A stretch of 64,000 bases of DNA from the NCBI RefSeq assembly GCF_039839375.1, contig NZ_JBDOQU010000010.1:88680-152679 (forward strand), read 5' to 3'. The notes beneath the pieces are model-generated. The model saw only the letters and a list, made by a program, of their open reading frames with translations. It made no database searches and had not been told where the DNA came from. The DNA is from JBDOQU01 sp039839375 (lineage in GTDB: Bacteria > Pseudomonadota > Alphaproteobacteria > DSM-16000 > Inquilinaceae). Positions within the stretch are counted from its first letter, which is position 1. The number at the start of each line of letters is the position of its first letter. Both the position numbers and the translations under genes were made by a program. Of this stretch, positions 1 to 8,289 are shown one piece after another.

Positions 1-1168
1 GCCAGGCCAGCACGCCGGGGCCGTCACTGGCGCGCGGCGCGAACGGGTCGGTCTTGTGCCTGTTCCGGATCGGCGGGCAGTGCACGGCGATCGCCCGGCC
101 CTCCTCATAGGCCCACTCGATGTCGGCGTTCTTGGTGAAGCCGCCATCGGCCAGGTGCCGTTCGGGCCAGCGCCCGAAGGCGGCCTCGACCCGTTCGAGC
201 ATCGGCCGCATCAGGCCGCCATCCGAACCGCTGGCCAGCGGCTCGACGGCGACGACGATCTGACGTTCGGCGACGCTGACGATCTGCAAATTGTAGGCCG
301 GCCGGAAGCCCCCATCGGCCATCTTCATGACCGTCGCCTCGACATCGGTGGTCGAGGCCCGCGGCGGCTTCGGCTTCTTCGGCGGCTTCGCTCCGGCTTT
401 GGCCGCAGCCTTGCGCCGGCGCGGCCGGGCCGCCTCCGCCGCCCGCCTGGCCTCGATCCCAACCAGCGCCGTCAGGGCCGCTTCCAGCCGCGCCGCGCGC
501 TCGCGCGCCGCCCGCGCCTCGGCCGCCTGGCGCCGGCGCTGGCTGGCCGCGGCGTCGGCCGCCACCTCCTGCTTGAGCCGCCCGACCAGCGCCCGGGCCT
601 CGTCCAGATGCCGCGCCACCGTGTCGCGACGCCGGAACGACGATGCTCCCGCCCCGGCCCGGACCCGCAGCCCGTCCTGGGCCAGCGTGTCCAGATCGAT
701 GACGCCGGCGGCGACCAGCGCCGCGACATGCTCGACCAGCAGCCGGTCCAGCAGGTCGGGATGGTCGACCCGGAAGTCCGACAGCGTGTGGTAGTTCACC
801 GACACACCCCCGGCCAGCCAGCGATAGCCGTCATCGCGCTCGCACAGCGCCGCCAGCAGGCGCGCGCTGCCCACCCCCTGGCTGGTCGCGTACAGCCATA
901 AAGCCAGCAGCAGCCGGGGGCTGATCGGCGGGTGCCCCGGCCGGCCCGCCCGGGCCTTGATCCGATCCTCCAGGACCGACAGGTCGAGCCGCTCGACATA
1001 GACCCAGAACAGCCGCGCCGGATGGTCCGACCCGATCAGGCTGTCGAGGTCCAGCGCACGCAGCTCGATCTGGCCCCGCTCCGGCTCGCGAAGCCGAGGC
1101 CGGCCACCGCCTGCACCCGCCGCCGGAGCCCGATGCTCTGCGAATCCCTCGAACAGCTCCTCAGCCAT
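1..1168 (-). CDS. IS1182-type transposase (3' end outside window)
   Basis: Open frame on the minus strand from ATG at 1168 to the window edge (about 389 codons, no stop reached). A GAGGGGG ribosome site sits just upstream of the ATG. The N-terminal part (residues about 38-160: SDHPARLFWVYVERLDLS, GRPGHPPISPRLLLALWLYA, NYHTLSDFRVDHP) matches the DUF772-type N-terminal domain of IS1182/IS5-like transposases. It is followed by the first catalytic Asp (D165 in TLAQDGLRVRAG), a long charged, Ala/Arg/Lys-rich coiled-coil insertion, and the DDE core with LADGGFTKNADIEW. It would cut and join IS ends. No frameshift is seen, so the copy may be active. The family call rests on motif recognition. Confidence 0.85.
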   Translation of the reverse strand, partial: MAEELFEGFAEHRAPAAGAGGGRPRLREPERGQIELRALDLDSLIGSDHPARLFWVYVERLDLSVLEDRIKARAGRPGHPPISPRLLLALWLYATSQGVGSARLLAALCERDDGYRWLAGGVSVNYHTLSDFRVDHPDLLDRLLVEHVAALVAAGVIDLDTLAQDGLRVRAGAGASSFRRRDTVARHLDEARALVGRLKQEVAADAAASQRRRQAAEARAARERAARLEAALTALVGIEARRAAEAARPRRRKAAAKAGAKPPKKPKPPRASTTDVEATVMKMADGGFRPAYNLQIVSVAERQIVVAVEPLASGSDGGLMRPMLERVEAAFGRWPERHLADGGFTKNADIEWAYEEGRAIAVHCPPIRNRHKTDPFAPRASDGPGVLAW

Positions 1169-1200
1169 CGCCCCCTCGCCGAACCATGACAACGCTCGGA
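1..1200. mobile_element. IS1182-family insertion sequence, partial
   Basis: The transposase frame defines the element. The left end lies outside the window. The right end must lie between the transposase start at 1168 and the family B repeat at about 1268. The exact terminal inverted repeat cannot be set without the other end, so the right limit given is approximate. Confidence 0.5.
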
Positions 1201-1267
1201 TCAGGGAATCAAAACCTGCCCACCCAGGCAATCACATTCCAGCACGCATCAGCCGAAAGATTCACAG

Positions 1268-1323
1268 GCTCTGAGCCCGTCGAAGGACGTGGGCACACAT
1301 GGTTCGACAAGCTCACCATGAGG
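1268..1323 (+). repeat. family B interspersed repeat, copy 1
   Basis: Two half-units, CTGAGCCCGTCGAAGG (1271-1286) and GGTTCGACAAGCTCACCATG (1301-1320) followed by AGG, flank a short GC spacer. The same arrangement occurs inverted at 54655-54715, and a half copy at 42582-42607. It lies between the IS right end and the DUF2125 stop codon and is non-coding. Confidence 0.8.
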
Positions 1324-1341
1324 GAGGGAGGCGCTGCCGCC

Positions 1342-2361
1342 CTACCGTCGCCAGTCGATCCGGGGCACCGGCCCCAGCGGGACGGGGCCGAGGGAGGCGT
1401 GGCCGTTTTCGATGACGATGGGGGCGGCGAGGCGGACGGTTCCGTCTTCGCCGGCCGGGCCGGCCAGCAGGGTGAGGCCGGCCTTGGCGAAGCTGGCGGC
1501 GCGATCCTCCAGGATGCCTTCGGCGGCCAACCCGTCGATCAACTCCACGAAGCCGGCGACCCGCGCGTTGAGCACGCCTTCGGGCTGCAGCTCCTCATCG
1601 AGCGTCAGCCGGCCTTCGCCGTCCAGCGACAGCGGCCCCCAATCGAGCGACAGCCGGTCGACCAGCACCTCCCCGCCCGAATCGCGCCAGACCTCGAGCA
1701 TCGGCGCGCGCGCGGCCTGAGGGACGGGTGCCGTGATCCGGATGCCCAGCCCCGCGCTTTCGACCCGGTTGCCCAGCGTCGACAGCGGCGTCTGGGGCAG
1801 CACCGCCTCCCGCGCGTCGAGCGACATGACGAGGTCCGGCTGCCCTTCCCCCTCGCCCGACGGGACCTCGTGGAAGCCGATATCGACGCCGGCCAGCGTG
1901 ATCGTCCCCGCCGTCTGCGGGGCCGACACGACGACCTCGTCCAGCGCCACGTTGAAGCCGATGATCCGGCCTTCGGGGGATATCCACGCCTCCCCCTCGC
2001 CGCCCTGCGCCGTGCCGGTGATCATGGGCTGGCCGGGGGCGACCAGCCGCTGGCCGCCGGTCAGGGTGAAGTCGATCTTCTCCCATGACCAGGGCAGCGC
2101 ACTGGCCGTCAGGCCGTTGGCTTCCCACATCAGTCCGTCCGGCCGGGTGATGGCGATGTCCCGGCTGGACGCGTTGATCGTGAAGGGGAAGCCGGTGATG
2201 CTGATATCGCCCGCCTGCACCGTCGCGCCGCGCTGGCGTTCGGCCATGATCCAGTCCTCGATCCCCGAACGGACGAGGGAGGCGGCATAGAACCAGTAGC
2301 CGACATAGGCGACGGCGATGATGACGAGACCGAAGAGGGCGAAGCGGCTGAAGCGGCGCAT
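1342..2361 (-). CDS. DUF2125 domain-containing membrane-anchored protein
   Basis: 339 aa. An N-terminal membrane segment (residues about 7-27, FALFGLVIIAVAYVGYWFYA) is followed by a periplasmic beta-rich domain with repeated patterns such as ITGFPFTINASSRDI and ALPWSWEKIDFTLTGGQ. This layout matches DUF2125 proteins of Alphaproteobacteria, whose biochemical role is unknown to me. The gene diverges from the chaC-like gene across a 93-nt gap. Its stop codon is 18 nt from the family B repeat. Identity of the family is fairly secure; function is not assignable. Confidence 0.8.
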   Translation of the reverse strand: MRRFSRFALFGLVIIAVAYVGYWFYAASLVRSGIEDWIMAERQRGATVQAGDISITGFPFTINASSRDIAITRPDGLMWEANGLTASALPWSWEKIDFTLTGGQRLVAPGQPMITGTAQGGEGEAWISPEGRIIGFNVALDEVVVSAPQTAGTITLAGVDIGFHEVPSGEGEGQPDLVMSLDAREAVLPQTPLSTLGNRVESAGLGIRITAPVPQAARAPMLEVWRDSGGEVLVDRLSLDWGPLSLDGEGRLTLDEELQPEGVLNARVAGFVELIDGLAAEGILEDRAASFAKAGLTLLAGPAGEDGTVRLAAPIVIENGHASLGPVPLGPVPRIDWRR

Positions 2362-2454
2362 GGGCGTCCTTCTCAGGCCGGGAAAGGGAAACGCGCCGGG
2401 GACCTTCGGGGTCGCGGCTGGCGCGCGGGACTGCTTTCCATTACATCAAGGGGC

Positions 2455-3108
2455 ATGAGTCCCGATACCGATTTGTCGCCCGCCCAGCCCGTCATGATCG
2501 ATCCGGCGACGGGCGATCCGCACTTCACCGACCCGCGTACGGTCACGCTCCGCGTACCTCCCGGCCAGCCGCTCTGGGTTTTCGCCTATGGCTCCCTGAT
2601 GTGGAATCCGGGCTTCGAGTTCATGGAGCGTCGGCCGGCGCTGCTGCGCGGATATCATCGCCGGTTCTGCGTCTATTCCCACCGCTATCGCGGGACGCCG
2701 GACCGGCCGGGCCTCGTTCTCGGGCTCGACCGGGGCGGCTCCTGCCGGGGCTTCGCCTTCAAGGCGAGGCCGGAGGGGATGGACCGGACGCTGGCCTATC
2801 TCTGGGACCGCGAGATGGTCACCGGCGTCTATCGGCCAAGCCTCTTGCGGATAGAGCTGCCGGACGGGAAAGGCGGCATCGAACGGCTGCCCGCCTGCTG
2901 CTTCGTGGTCGACCGCAAGCACTGCCAATATTGCGGACGGCTGGATCTGGACCATACCGCGGCGGTGATCGGCGGAGGGGTCGGACAGAACGGCCCGAAC
3001 CCCGACTATCTTTTCAACACCGTCGAGCATCTGGAGGAGATGGGCGTGCATGATCGCGCGCTCGTCCAACTGGCGAAACGGGTGCGCGCGGCGACGGCGG
3101 GCGGGTGA
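2455..3108 (+). CDS. ChaC-like glutathione-specific gamma-glutamylcyclotransferase
   Basis: 217 aa, ATG preceded by AAGGGG. The cyclotransferase signature YGSLMW (residues 45-50) and the block around the putative catalytic Glu (E120 in WDREMVTGVYRP) are present, together with the ChaC-type GYHRRFCVYSHRYRGTPDRPG segment. Members of this family release 5-oxoproline from gamma-glutamyl peptides, ChaC specifically from glutathione, in the cytosol. The length fits ChaC (about 180-230 aa). It converges with the nrdJ-linked small ORF with a gap of only 4 nt. Confidence 0.85.
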   Translation: MSPDTDLSPAQPVMIDPATGDPHFTDPRTVTLRVPPGQPLWVFAYGSLMWNPGFEFMERRPALLRGYHRRFCVYSHRYRGTPDRPGLVLGLDRGGSCRGFAFKARPEGMDRTLAYLWDREMVTGVYRPSLLRIELPDGKGGIERLPACCFVVDRKHCQYCGRLDLDHTAAVIGGGVGQNGPNPDYLFNTVEHLEEMGVHDRALVQLAKRVRAATAGG

Positions 3109-3112
3109 GCCC

Positions 3113-3454
3113 TCAGCCACCGAACACGCGCCGCCAGTCCGACACCAGCCTGCGGACGAAGCCGCGCGCATCGAACCGGCCGCCATCTTCCATGACGATC
3201 TCCACCGGCCCTGCGGGGTCATCGCCCGGAATCTCCAGCCGGAAGCCGCCGCCGGACGCGACGGTTCGGGCGATCGCCATATAGTCGCTCCGCGCGACCC
3301 GGCTGGCCTCGGCGCGCTGGTCATGGTCGAGGTCGGGATTGCGGGCGGCCTCGTCGGCAAGCGCGACCGCCGCCGCCGCTGCCCGGCGGAGGGAGGCGGC
3401 GTCCGGCCGGGCTTCGGCGGCGTCGGCCGCGCTGGTCAGCTCGTCGATCTTCAT
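3113..3454 (-). CDS. small unknown protein translationally coupled to nrdJ
   Basis: 113 aa, starting MKIDELTSAA. Its ATG (3454-3452) overlaps the TGA of nrdJ (3453-3451) in an ATGA arrangement, so it is very likely co-translated with the reductase. The N-terminal half is an Ala/Arg/Glu-rich predicted helical region. The C-terminal half (about residues 62-113) is a short alpha/beta segment with FRLEIPGDDP, VEIVMEDGGRFDARGF and RRLVSDWRRV. No cysteine, signal peptide or membrane segment is present. I do not recognise a family; the only functional hint is the coupling to ribonucleotide reductase. Confidence 0.75.
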   Translation of the reverse strand: MKIDELTSAADAAEARPDAASLRRAAAAAVALADEAARNPDLDHDQRAEASRVARSDYMAIARTVASGGGFRLEIPGDDPAGPVEIVMEDGGRFDARGFVRRLVSDWRRVFGG

Positions 3455-5730
3455 CCGCATTTGGAATATCCGCATTCGGGGCAGAGGTCGCAGCCTTCGC
3501 TGCGGATCAGGCCCGGCCGGCCGCAGCGCGGGCAGGAGCGGGCGGTGAGCCCGACGCTCGGCATCGCATCGGCCTCCGGCGAAGAGGTTCGGGCCAGCAC
3601 GGCCGGACGGTCGAGGAAGCCGATGGCGACCATGTGGCGCTCGATCACCTCGCCGATCGCCGCCAGCAGGGAGGGCACGTAGCGCCCGCCCATCCACTGG
3701 CCGCCACGCGGATCGAACACGGCCTTCAACTCATCGACCACGAAGGCCACGTCGCCGCCGCGCCGGAAGACGGCGGAGATCATGCGGGTGAGCGCGACCG
3801 TCCAGGCGTAATGCTCCATGTTCTTGGAGTTGATGAAGACCTCGAACGGCCGTCGGCGGCCGTCCGCCCAGGTGTCGTTGACGGTGATGTAGATGGCGTG
3901 GTCGCTGTCCGGCCAGCGCAGCTTGTAGGTTCGGCCCGGCAGGGCGTCTGGCCTGTCCATCGGCCCGCCGTCAGCGGTCAGCGGCACCGAATCCCCATCG
4001 CCGTCCAGTCCGGCCCTGCTGGCTTCCGCCGGCGGCGGTCCGGCCTGGAGCACCGCGCCGGTGACCGGATTCGGCCGGAAGGTCGTACAGCCCTTGCAGC
4101 CCAGCGCGTACGCCTTGGCGTACACCTCCTTGAACGCCTCGAACGGCAAATCTTCCGGGCAATTGATCGTCTTGGAGATCGAACTGTCGATATGGCGCTG
4201 GGCGGCCGCCTGGATCGCCAGATGGTCGTCCGGCGTCAGGGATGCCACATCGACGAAATGGTCGGGCAGCGGCGCGTCCGGGCCGTACAGGTTGCGCCAG
4301 GCCTGGACGGCGTAGTCGGTCACCGTCTCCGTCGTCCGCGCGCCGTCGGGCTGGAGGATCGCGCGGGTGTAGGCGTAGGCGAAGACCGGCTCGATGCCCG
4401 AGGAGACGTTGTTGGCGAAAAGCGAGATGGTGCCGGTCGGCGCGATGGAGGTCACCAGCGCGTTGCGGATGCCGTGCCGGCCGATCAGGTCGCGGATGTC
4501 CGGCTCCAGCGACCGGATCATCGGCGCATCGCCATACCGCTCGGGATCGTAGAGCGGGAACGGCCCCTTCTCCGCCGCCAGCTCGGCCGAGGCGCGATAG
4601 GCGTGGCGGCGGACCGCGCCCAGCCATTCCTCCGTCAGCGCGGCCGACCGGGCGTCGCCATAGCGGATTCCGCACATCAGGAAGGCGTCGGCCAGCCCGG
4701 TTACGCCGAGGCCGATCCGCCGCTTCGCCCGCGCCTCCTCCGCCTGGGCGGGCAGGGGGAAGCGGGAGATGTCGACGACATTGTCCATCATCCGGACGGC
4801 GACCGGCACGATCTCCGCCAGCCGGTCCAGATCCAGGAAAGCATCCGGCGTGAAGGGGTTCCGCACCAGCCGGGCGAGATTGACGGAGCCGAGCAGGCAG
4901 GCCCCGTAGGGCGGCAGCGGCTGCTCCCCGCACGGGTTGGTGGCATGGATCGTCTCGGCGTAGGAGAGATTGTTCTGCGCATTCACCCGGTCGATGAAGA
5001 TCACCCCCGGCTCCGCATAATCATAGGTCGCCCGCATGATGCGGTCCCAGAGATCGCGGGCGCGGACGGTGCGGTAGACGGTGCCGTCGAACAGGAGGTC
5101 CCAGGGCGAATCGGATTCGATCGCCTGCATGAAGGCGTCGGTCACCAGGACGGACAGGTTGAACATGCGCAGCCGCCCCGGCTCCTGCTTGGCCTCCACG
5201 AACGCCTCGATATCCGGATGGTCGCAGCGGAGCGTCGCCATCATGGCCCCGCGCCTGGACCCCGCGCTCATGATCGTCCGGCACATCGAATCCCAGACAT
5301 CCATGAAGGAGAGCGGACCCGACGCGTCCGCGCCGACGCCCTTCACTGGCGCGCCCCTGGGCCGGAGGGTCGAGAAATCGTAGCCGATGCCGCCGCCCTG
5401 CTGGAGCGTCAGCGCCGCCTCCCTCAGATGCTCGAAGATGCCGGCCATGCTGTCGGGCACACGGCCCATGACGAAGCAGTTGAAGAGCGTGACGTCGCGG
5501 CCGGTGCCCGCCCCGGCCAGGATGCGGCCGGCCGGCAGGAATTCCAGCGTCTCCAGCACGCCGTAGAACCGTCCGGCCCAATGGCCGGAATCGGCCTCGA
5601 CGGCGGCCAAGGCATCGGCGACGCGACGCCAGCTATCCGGGATCTCCGGGTCGCCGGGCGCGCCGTCAGGCCCTTTGAACCGGTACTTCATGTCCCAGAT
5701 GCGCCGGGAGATGTCGCTCATCACCGTCAT
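3451..5730 (-). CDS. nrdJ: class II (adenosylcobalamin-dependent) ribonucleoside-diphosphate reductase
   Basis: 759 aa. It reduces ribonucleotides to deoxyribonucleotides using a thiyl radical generated from adenosylcobalamin. The 10-stranded barrel carries NCFVMG, GGGIGYDFSTLRPRG, the substrate-site NPCGEQPLPPYGACLLGSVNLAR block and SIAPTGTISLFANNVSSGIEP. A TSCPD-type module follows at about residues 600-710 (KLRWPDSDHAIYITVND ... MISAVFRRGGDVAFVVDELK). The C-terminus ends in a four-Cys knuckle (CPRCG ... CPECGYSKCG) that fits the redox tail. No NrdA/B partner is present, consistent with class II. An alternative start is the Met four codons downstream (5721). Confidence 0.93.
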   Translation of the reverse strand: MTVMSDISRRIWDMKYRFKGPDGAPGDPEIPDSWRRVADALAAVEADSGHWAGRFYGVLETLEFLPAGRILAGAGTGRDVTLFNCFVMGRVPDSMAGIFEHLREAALTLQQGGGIGYDFSTLRPRGAPVKGVGADASGPLSFMDVWDSMCRTIMSAGSRRGAMMATLRCDHPDIEAFVEAKQEPGRLRMFNLSVLVTDAFMQAIESDSPWDLLFDGTVYRTVRARDLWDRIMRATYDYAEPGVIFIDRVNAQNNLSYAETIHATNPCGEQPLPPYGACLLGSVNLARLVRNPFTPDAFLDLDRLAEIVPVAVRMMDNVVDISRFPLPAQAEEARAKRRIGLGVTGLADAFLMCGIRYGDARSAALTEEWLGAVRRHAYRASAELAAEKGPFPLYDPERYGDAPMIRSLEPDIRDLIGRHGIRNALVTSIAPTGTISLFANNVSSGIEPVFAYAYTRAILQPDGARTTETVTDYAVQAWRNLYGPDAPLPDHFVDVASLTPDDHLAIQAAAQRHIDSSISKTINCPEDLPFEAFKEVYAKAYALGCKGCTTFRPNPVTGAVLQAGPPPAEASRAGLDGDGDSVPLTADGGPMDRPDALPGRTYKLRWPDSDHAIYITVNDTWADGRRRPFEVFINSKNMEHYAWTVALTRMISAVFRRGGDVAFVVDELKAVFDPRGGQWMGGRYVPSLLAAIGEVIERHMVAIGFLDRPAVLARTSSPEADAMPSVGLTARSCPRCGRPGLIRSEGCDLCPECGYSKCG

Positions 5731-5901
5731 AGAGACCGCCGCTCCATCCGATATTGAACCGGACCCATGAGAGTAGGGTTCCAGAGGCGCCGAATCAATT
5801 GTTCTCTTTTCGTTCCGAGCCGATGCGAGGTTTCCAGGGTGGAACGCGCGCCACCGGGTCGCATAGGCTGTGGCTAAGGAAAACAGGAAGGCCGGATACC
5901 G

Positions 5902-6876
5902 ATGACCTTGTTCTCACTCGACGACCTCAAAGCAGCCGCCGCCCTCGTCAGGCCGGTCGTGCCGGAGACGCCGGCTTATGAATGGCCGCTCCTGTCCAAA
6001 CGGACTGGGGCAAAGGTCTGGGTCAAGCATGAGAACCACACGCCGATCGGCGCATTCAAGCTGCGCGGCGGGCTGGTCTATCTGGATGGCCTGCGGCGGG
6101 CGGGCGCGCTGCCAAAGGGCGTGGTCTCCGCCACGCGCGGCAATCACGGCCAGTCGATCGCCCTTGCCGCCGCCCGATTCGGCATCCCCGCCGTGATCGT
6201 CGTGCCGGAGAGCAACTCGACGGAGAAGAACGCGGCCATGGAAGGGCTGGGCGCGGAGCTTGTCGTCTCCGGCAAGGATTTCGACGAAAGCCGCGTCACC
6301 GCCGGGCGGATCGCGGAGGAGCGGGATTTCCACTTCGTTCCCTCCTTCCATATCGATCTGGTGAAGGGTGTGGCGACCTATGCGCATGAGTTGTTCACCG
6401 CCGTTCCCGACCTCGCGGTCGCCTATGTGCCGATCGGGATGGGGTCCGGAATCTGCGGCATGATCGCCGCGCGGGACCTGCTGGGCCTGGATACGGAAAT
6501 CGTCGGGGTGGTGGCGGATGAGGCGCCGGCCTATGCGCTCTCCTTCGAAGCCGGCCGCCCGACATCGACCGACAGCGCCCGGACCTTCGCCGACGGTATG
6601 GCCTGCCGGGACCCGCATCCCGACGCGCTGGCGATCATCAGGCGCGGGGCGGCCCGCATCCTGCGCCTGACGGAGGATGAGATCGCCGGGGCGGTCCGCG
6701 TCTATTATGCCGACACGCACAATCTGGCCGAAGGGGCCGGCGCGGCGGCGCTGGCCGGGCTGATTCGCGAACGGGAACGCTATGCGGGCCGCAGGGCGGC
6801 CGTCATCCTCAGCGGCGGCAACATCGACGCTTCGGTCTTCACGGAGATTTTGGAGGGCCGCACGCCGAAGGTGTGA
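5902..6876 (+). CDS. threonine/serine dehydratase (PLP-dependent, fold type II)
   Basis: 324 aa. The PLP lysine is K53 in PIGAFKLRGG, and the SATRGNHGQSIALAA and GMGSGICGM phosphate-binding loops are present. The C-terminal HNLAEGAGAAALAGL and SGGNID blocks complete the fold. There is no C-terminal ACT domain, so it resembles catabolic or broad-specificity threonine dehydratases (L-threonine to 2-oxobutanoate and ammonia) rather than allosteric IlvA. It diverges from nrdJ and is followed by family A repeat copy 1. Confidence 0.88.
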   Translation: MTLFSLDDLKAAAALVRPVVPETPAYEWPLLSKRTGAKVWVKHENHTPIGAFKLRGGLVYLDGLRRAGALPKGVVSATRGNHGQSIALAAARFGIPAVIVVPESNSTEKNAAMEGLGAELVVSGKDFDESRVTAGRIAEERDFHFVPSFHIDLVKGVATYAHELFTAVPDLAVAYVPIGMGSGICGMIAARDLLGLDTEIVGVVADEAPAYALSFEAGRPTSTDSARTFADGMACRDPHPDALAIIRRGAARILRLTEDEIAGAVRVYYADTHNLAEGAGAAALAGLIRERERYAGRRAAVILSGGNIDASVFTEILEGRTPKV

Positions 6877-6892
6877 GAATTTTCCCCTTGTG

Positions 6893-7013
6893 GTCATTCC
6901 GGCCCCCGAGCCGGAATCCATGGGCCGCCGCCGCTTCACCGGCGGCGAAGGAGCGGGTGCGGACCTGGCTCCCGTCGAGACCGTATGGATGCTGGATCAA
7001 GTCCAGCATGACG
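6893..7013 (+). repeat. family A interspersed repeat, copy 1 (MITE-like)
   Basis: 121-bp unit that starts GTCATTCCGG and ends CCAGCATGAC. Each end is an imperfect hairpin, and the two ends are inverted relative to one another (roughly 28-bp imperfect terminal inverted repeats ending GTCAT/ATGAC). The centre reads CTTCACCGGCGGCGAA. Copies occur inverted at 14275-14391 and, interrupted, at 42632-42898. It fills the convergent gap between the dehydratase and cpdR. Confidence 0.85.
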
Positions 7014-7020
7014 GCTTTGC

Positions 7021-7404
7021 TCAACCCCGGCGCAGCGCTTCCCGTACGGCTTCGGTGATCTGCTTCAGGGAGAAGGGCTTGGAGAGGACCTTGTGGATCA
7101 GGCTTTCCAGCCCGTAGGCGCGCTGCTTCTCCGCGGCGTAGCCGGTCATCATGAGGATGGTGAGGTCGGGGAAGTCCTTCGCCGCCTTCAGCGCCAGCTC
7201 TATGCCGTCCAGGCCGGGCATCACGATGTCGGTAATGAGAAGGTCGTATTTCTCTCCCCGGTGGAGAGTCTCCAGCGCCTGGAGCCCGTCCGCCGCCACG
7301 TCGGCATGGTAGCCGCCATGCTCCATCGCCCGGCGGACGAACTCCCTCACCGCCTCCTCGTCGTCGGCGATGAGGATGCGAGGGCGGAAGGGGGAATCGG
7401 TCAT
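7021..7404 (-). CDS. cpdR: CpdR-like single-domain response regulator
   Basis: 127 aa, one receiver domain and no output domain. The acidic pocket is D14/D15, the phospho-acceptor is D59 (ITDIVMPG), the switch Thr lies in MMTGYA and the conserved Lys in SKPFSL. The sequence (ILIADDEEAVREFV, LLITDIVMPGLDGIELA, GYAAEKQRA) closely resembles CpdR. In Caulobacter CpdR, when unphosphorylated, directs ClpXP and its substrates for cell-cycle proteolysis. The symbol is based on resemblance. It sits 24 nt downstream of the zinc-ribbon gene on the same strand. Confidence 0.85.
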   Translation of the reverse strand: MTDSPFRPRILIADDEEAVREFVRRAMEHGGYHADVAADGLQALETLHRGEKYDLLITDIVMPGLDGIELALKAAKDFPDLTILMMTGYAAEKQRAYGLESLIHKVLSKPFSLKQITEAVREALRRG

Positions 7405-7428
7405 GACGGTCGCCGCCGGCCGGCCGCC

Positions 7429-8121
7429 CTATTCGGCGGCGGGCGCGATCTCCAGCGCGACGACATCGTCGCCGACATTGCGGAAGCTGGTCTCGAACGG
7501 TGCGGCGGCGTCCGGGGCGAGATCGGCCGGGTCGACCGCGAAGGTCCATCGGCCGGCCTCTGCGCCGTCCGCGCCGGTCAGCGTGACCGCCAGGTCAGGG
7601 ACCGTGCGCGGCGCGCCGGAATCGTTGCGCACGCTGCCGCGCACCCAGAGGACGGAGCCGCCCGCCCCATCGGTCCGCTCGGTGGTCAGGTCGACCAGCG
7701 TCAGTCCCGGCCCGACGCCGTCGAGAGTGGCGAGATCGACCGGAACCTCTATCCCCAGCCCCTGATAGAGCTTCAGCGCCGGCGGCCAGAATTCCACGAT
7801 CCGGTCGCGGCCGGCATAGCCGACGGCGAGAAGCCCGACGACCAGCAGCGCCAGCGCGGTCCAGGCGGCGGCCAGGCCGGTGCGGCGGGGCGGATTCCCG
7901 GTCCAGGTCGCCGGCAGGTTGGAGCCGGGCGGGATCGGCCTGACGGTGGGTTCTGGCTGCGGCGCGAAGACGGTCCGGCGGATATCCTCCTCCGTCTCCG
8001 GAGGCGGCTCCTGGAACCATTGGTGACTGCATCGGGCGCAGCGCACCTTGCGGCCGCTCGCGCCCAGCTTCGCCGAATCGACGGCGTAGCGCGTGGAGCA
8101 GGAGGGGCAGGTAAGCAGCAT
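7429..8121 (-). CDS. zinc-ribbon membrane protein (MJ0042 motif, DUF3426-like)
   Basis: 230 aa from ATG at 8121. The open frame runs further upstream, but that part is antisense to ftsE. The N-terminus is a four-Cys zinc ribbon (CPSCSTRYAV ... RCARCSHQW, residues about 4-40), followed by a Pro/Glu linker, one membrane segment (about 90-110, WTALALLVVGLLAVGYAG) and a C-terminal beta domain (VRGSVRNDSGAPRTVPDLAVTL). Such proteins recur next to ftsEX in Alphaproteobacteria. The function is unknown, possibly envelope-linked sensing. Confidence 0.82.
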   Translation of the reverse strand: MLLTCPSCSTRYAVDSAKLGASGRKVRCARCSHQWFQEPPPETEEDIRRTVFAPQPEPTVRPIPPGSNLPATWTGNPPRRTGLAAAWTALALLVVGLLAVGYAGRDRIVEFWPPALKLYQGLGIEVPVDLATLDGVGPGLTLVDLTTERTDGAGGSVLWVRGSVRNDSGAPRTVPDLAVTLTGADGAEAGRWTFAVDPADLAPDAAAPFETSFRNVGDDVVALEIAPAAE

Positions 8122-8289
8122 CAGGCGTTTCCGGACAGGCGCGCGGCAGGTTCGACCGTTATAGGTTGCGGCTCCGGCTTTACGCAAGGAACCCCTAAAT
8201 ATTGATGAACAGGCGGCCGGACGGGTAAGGTCTCGCCCTCGCGCGCCATGGCCGGCCGCGCGACTGTGACGAGGAAGGCAGGGTCGCCG

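Noticed and set aside
1186..2088. 300-aa plus-strand frame opposite the DUF2125 gene
   Set aside because: Runs through the family B repeat and lies antisense to a gene with clear domain features; no ribosome site or motif.
3634..5757. 707-aa open frame antisense to nrdJ
   Set aside because: Shadow of a high-GC gene: composition is Arg/Gly/His-rich with no domain, and the opposite strand encodes a complete ribonucleotide reductase.
5731..5901. Possible cobalamin riboswitch or NrdR box upstream of nrdJ
   Set aside because: The gap is 171 nt, shared with a divergent gene, and neither the B12-box nor the NrdR palindrome is visible.
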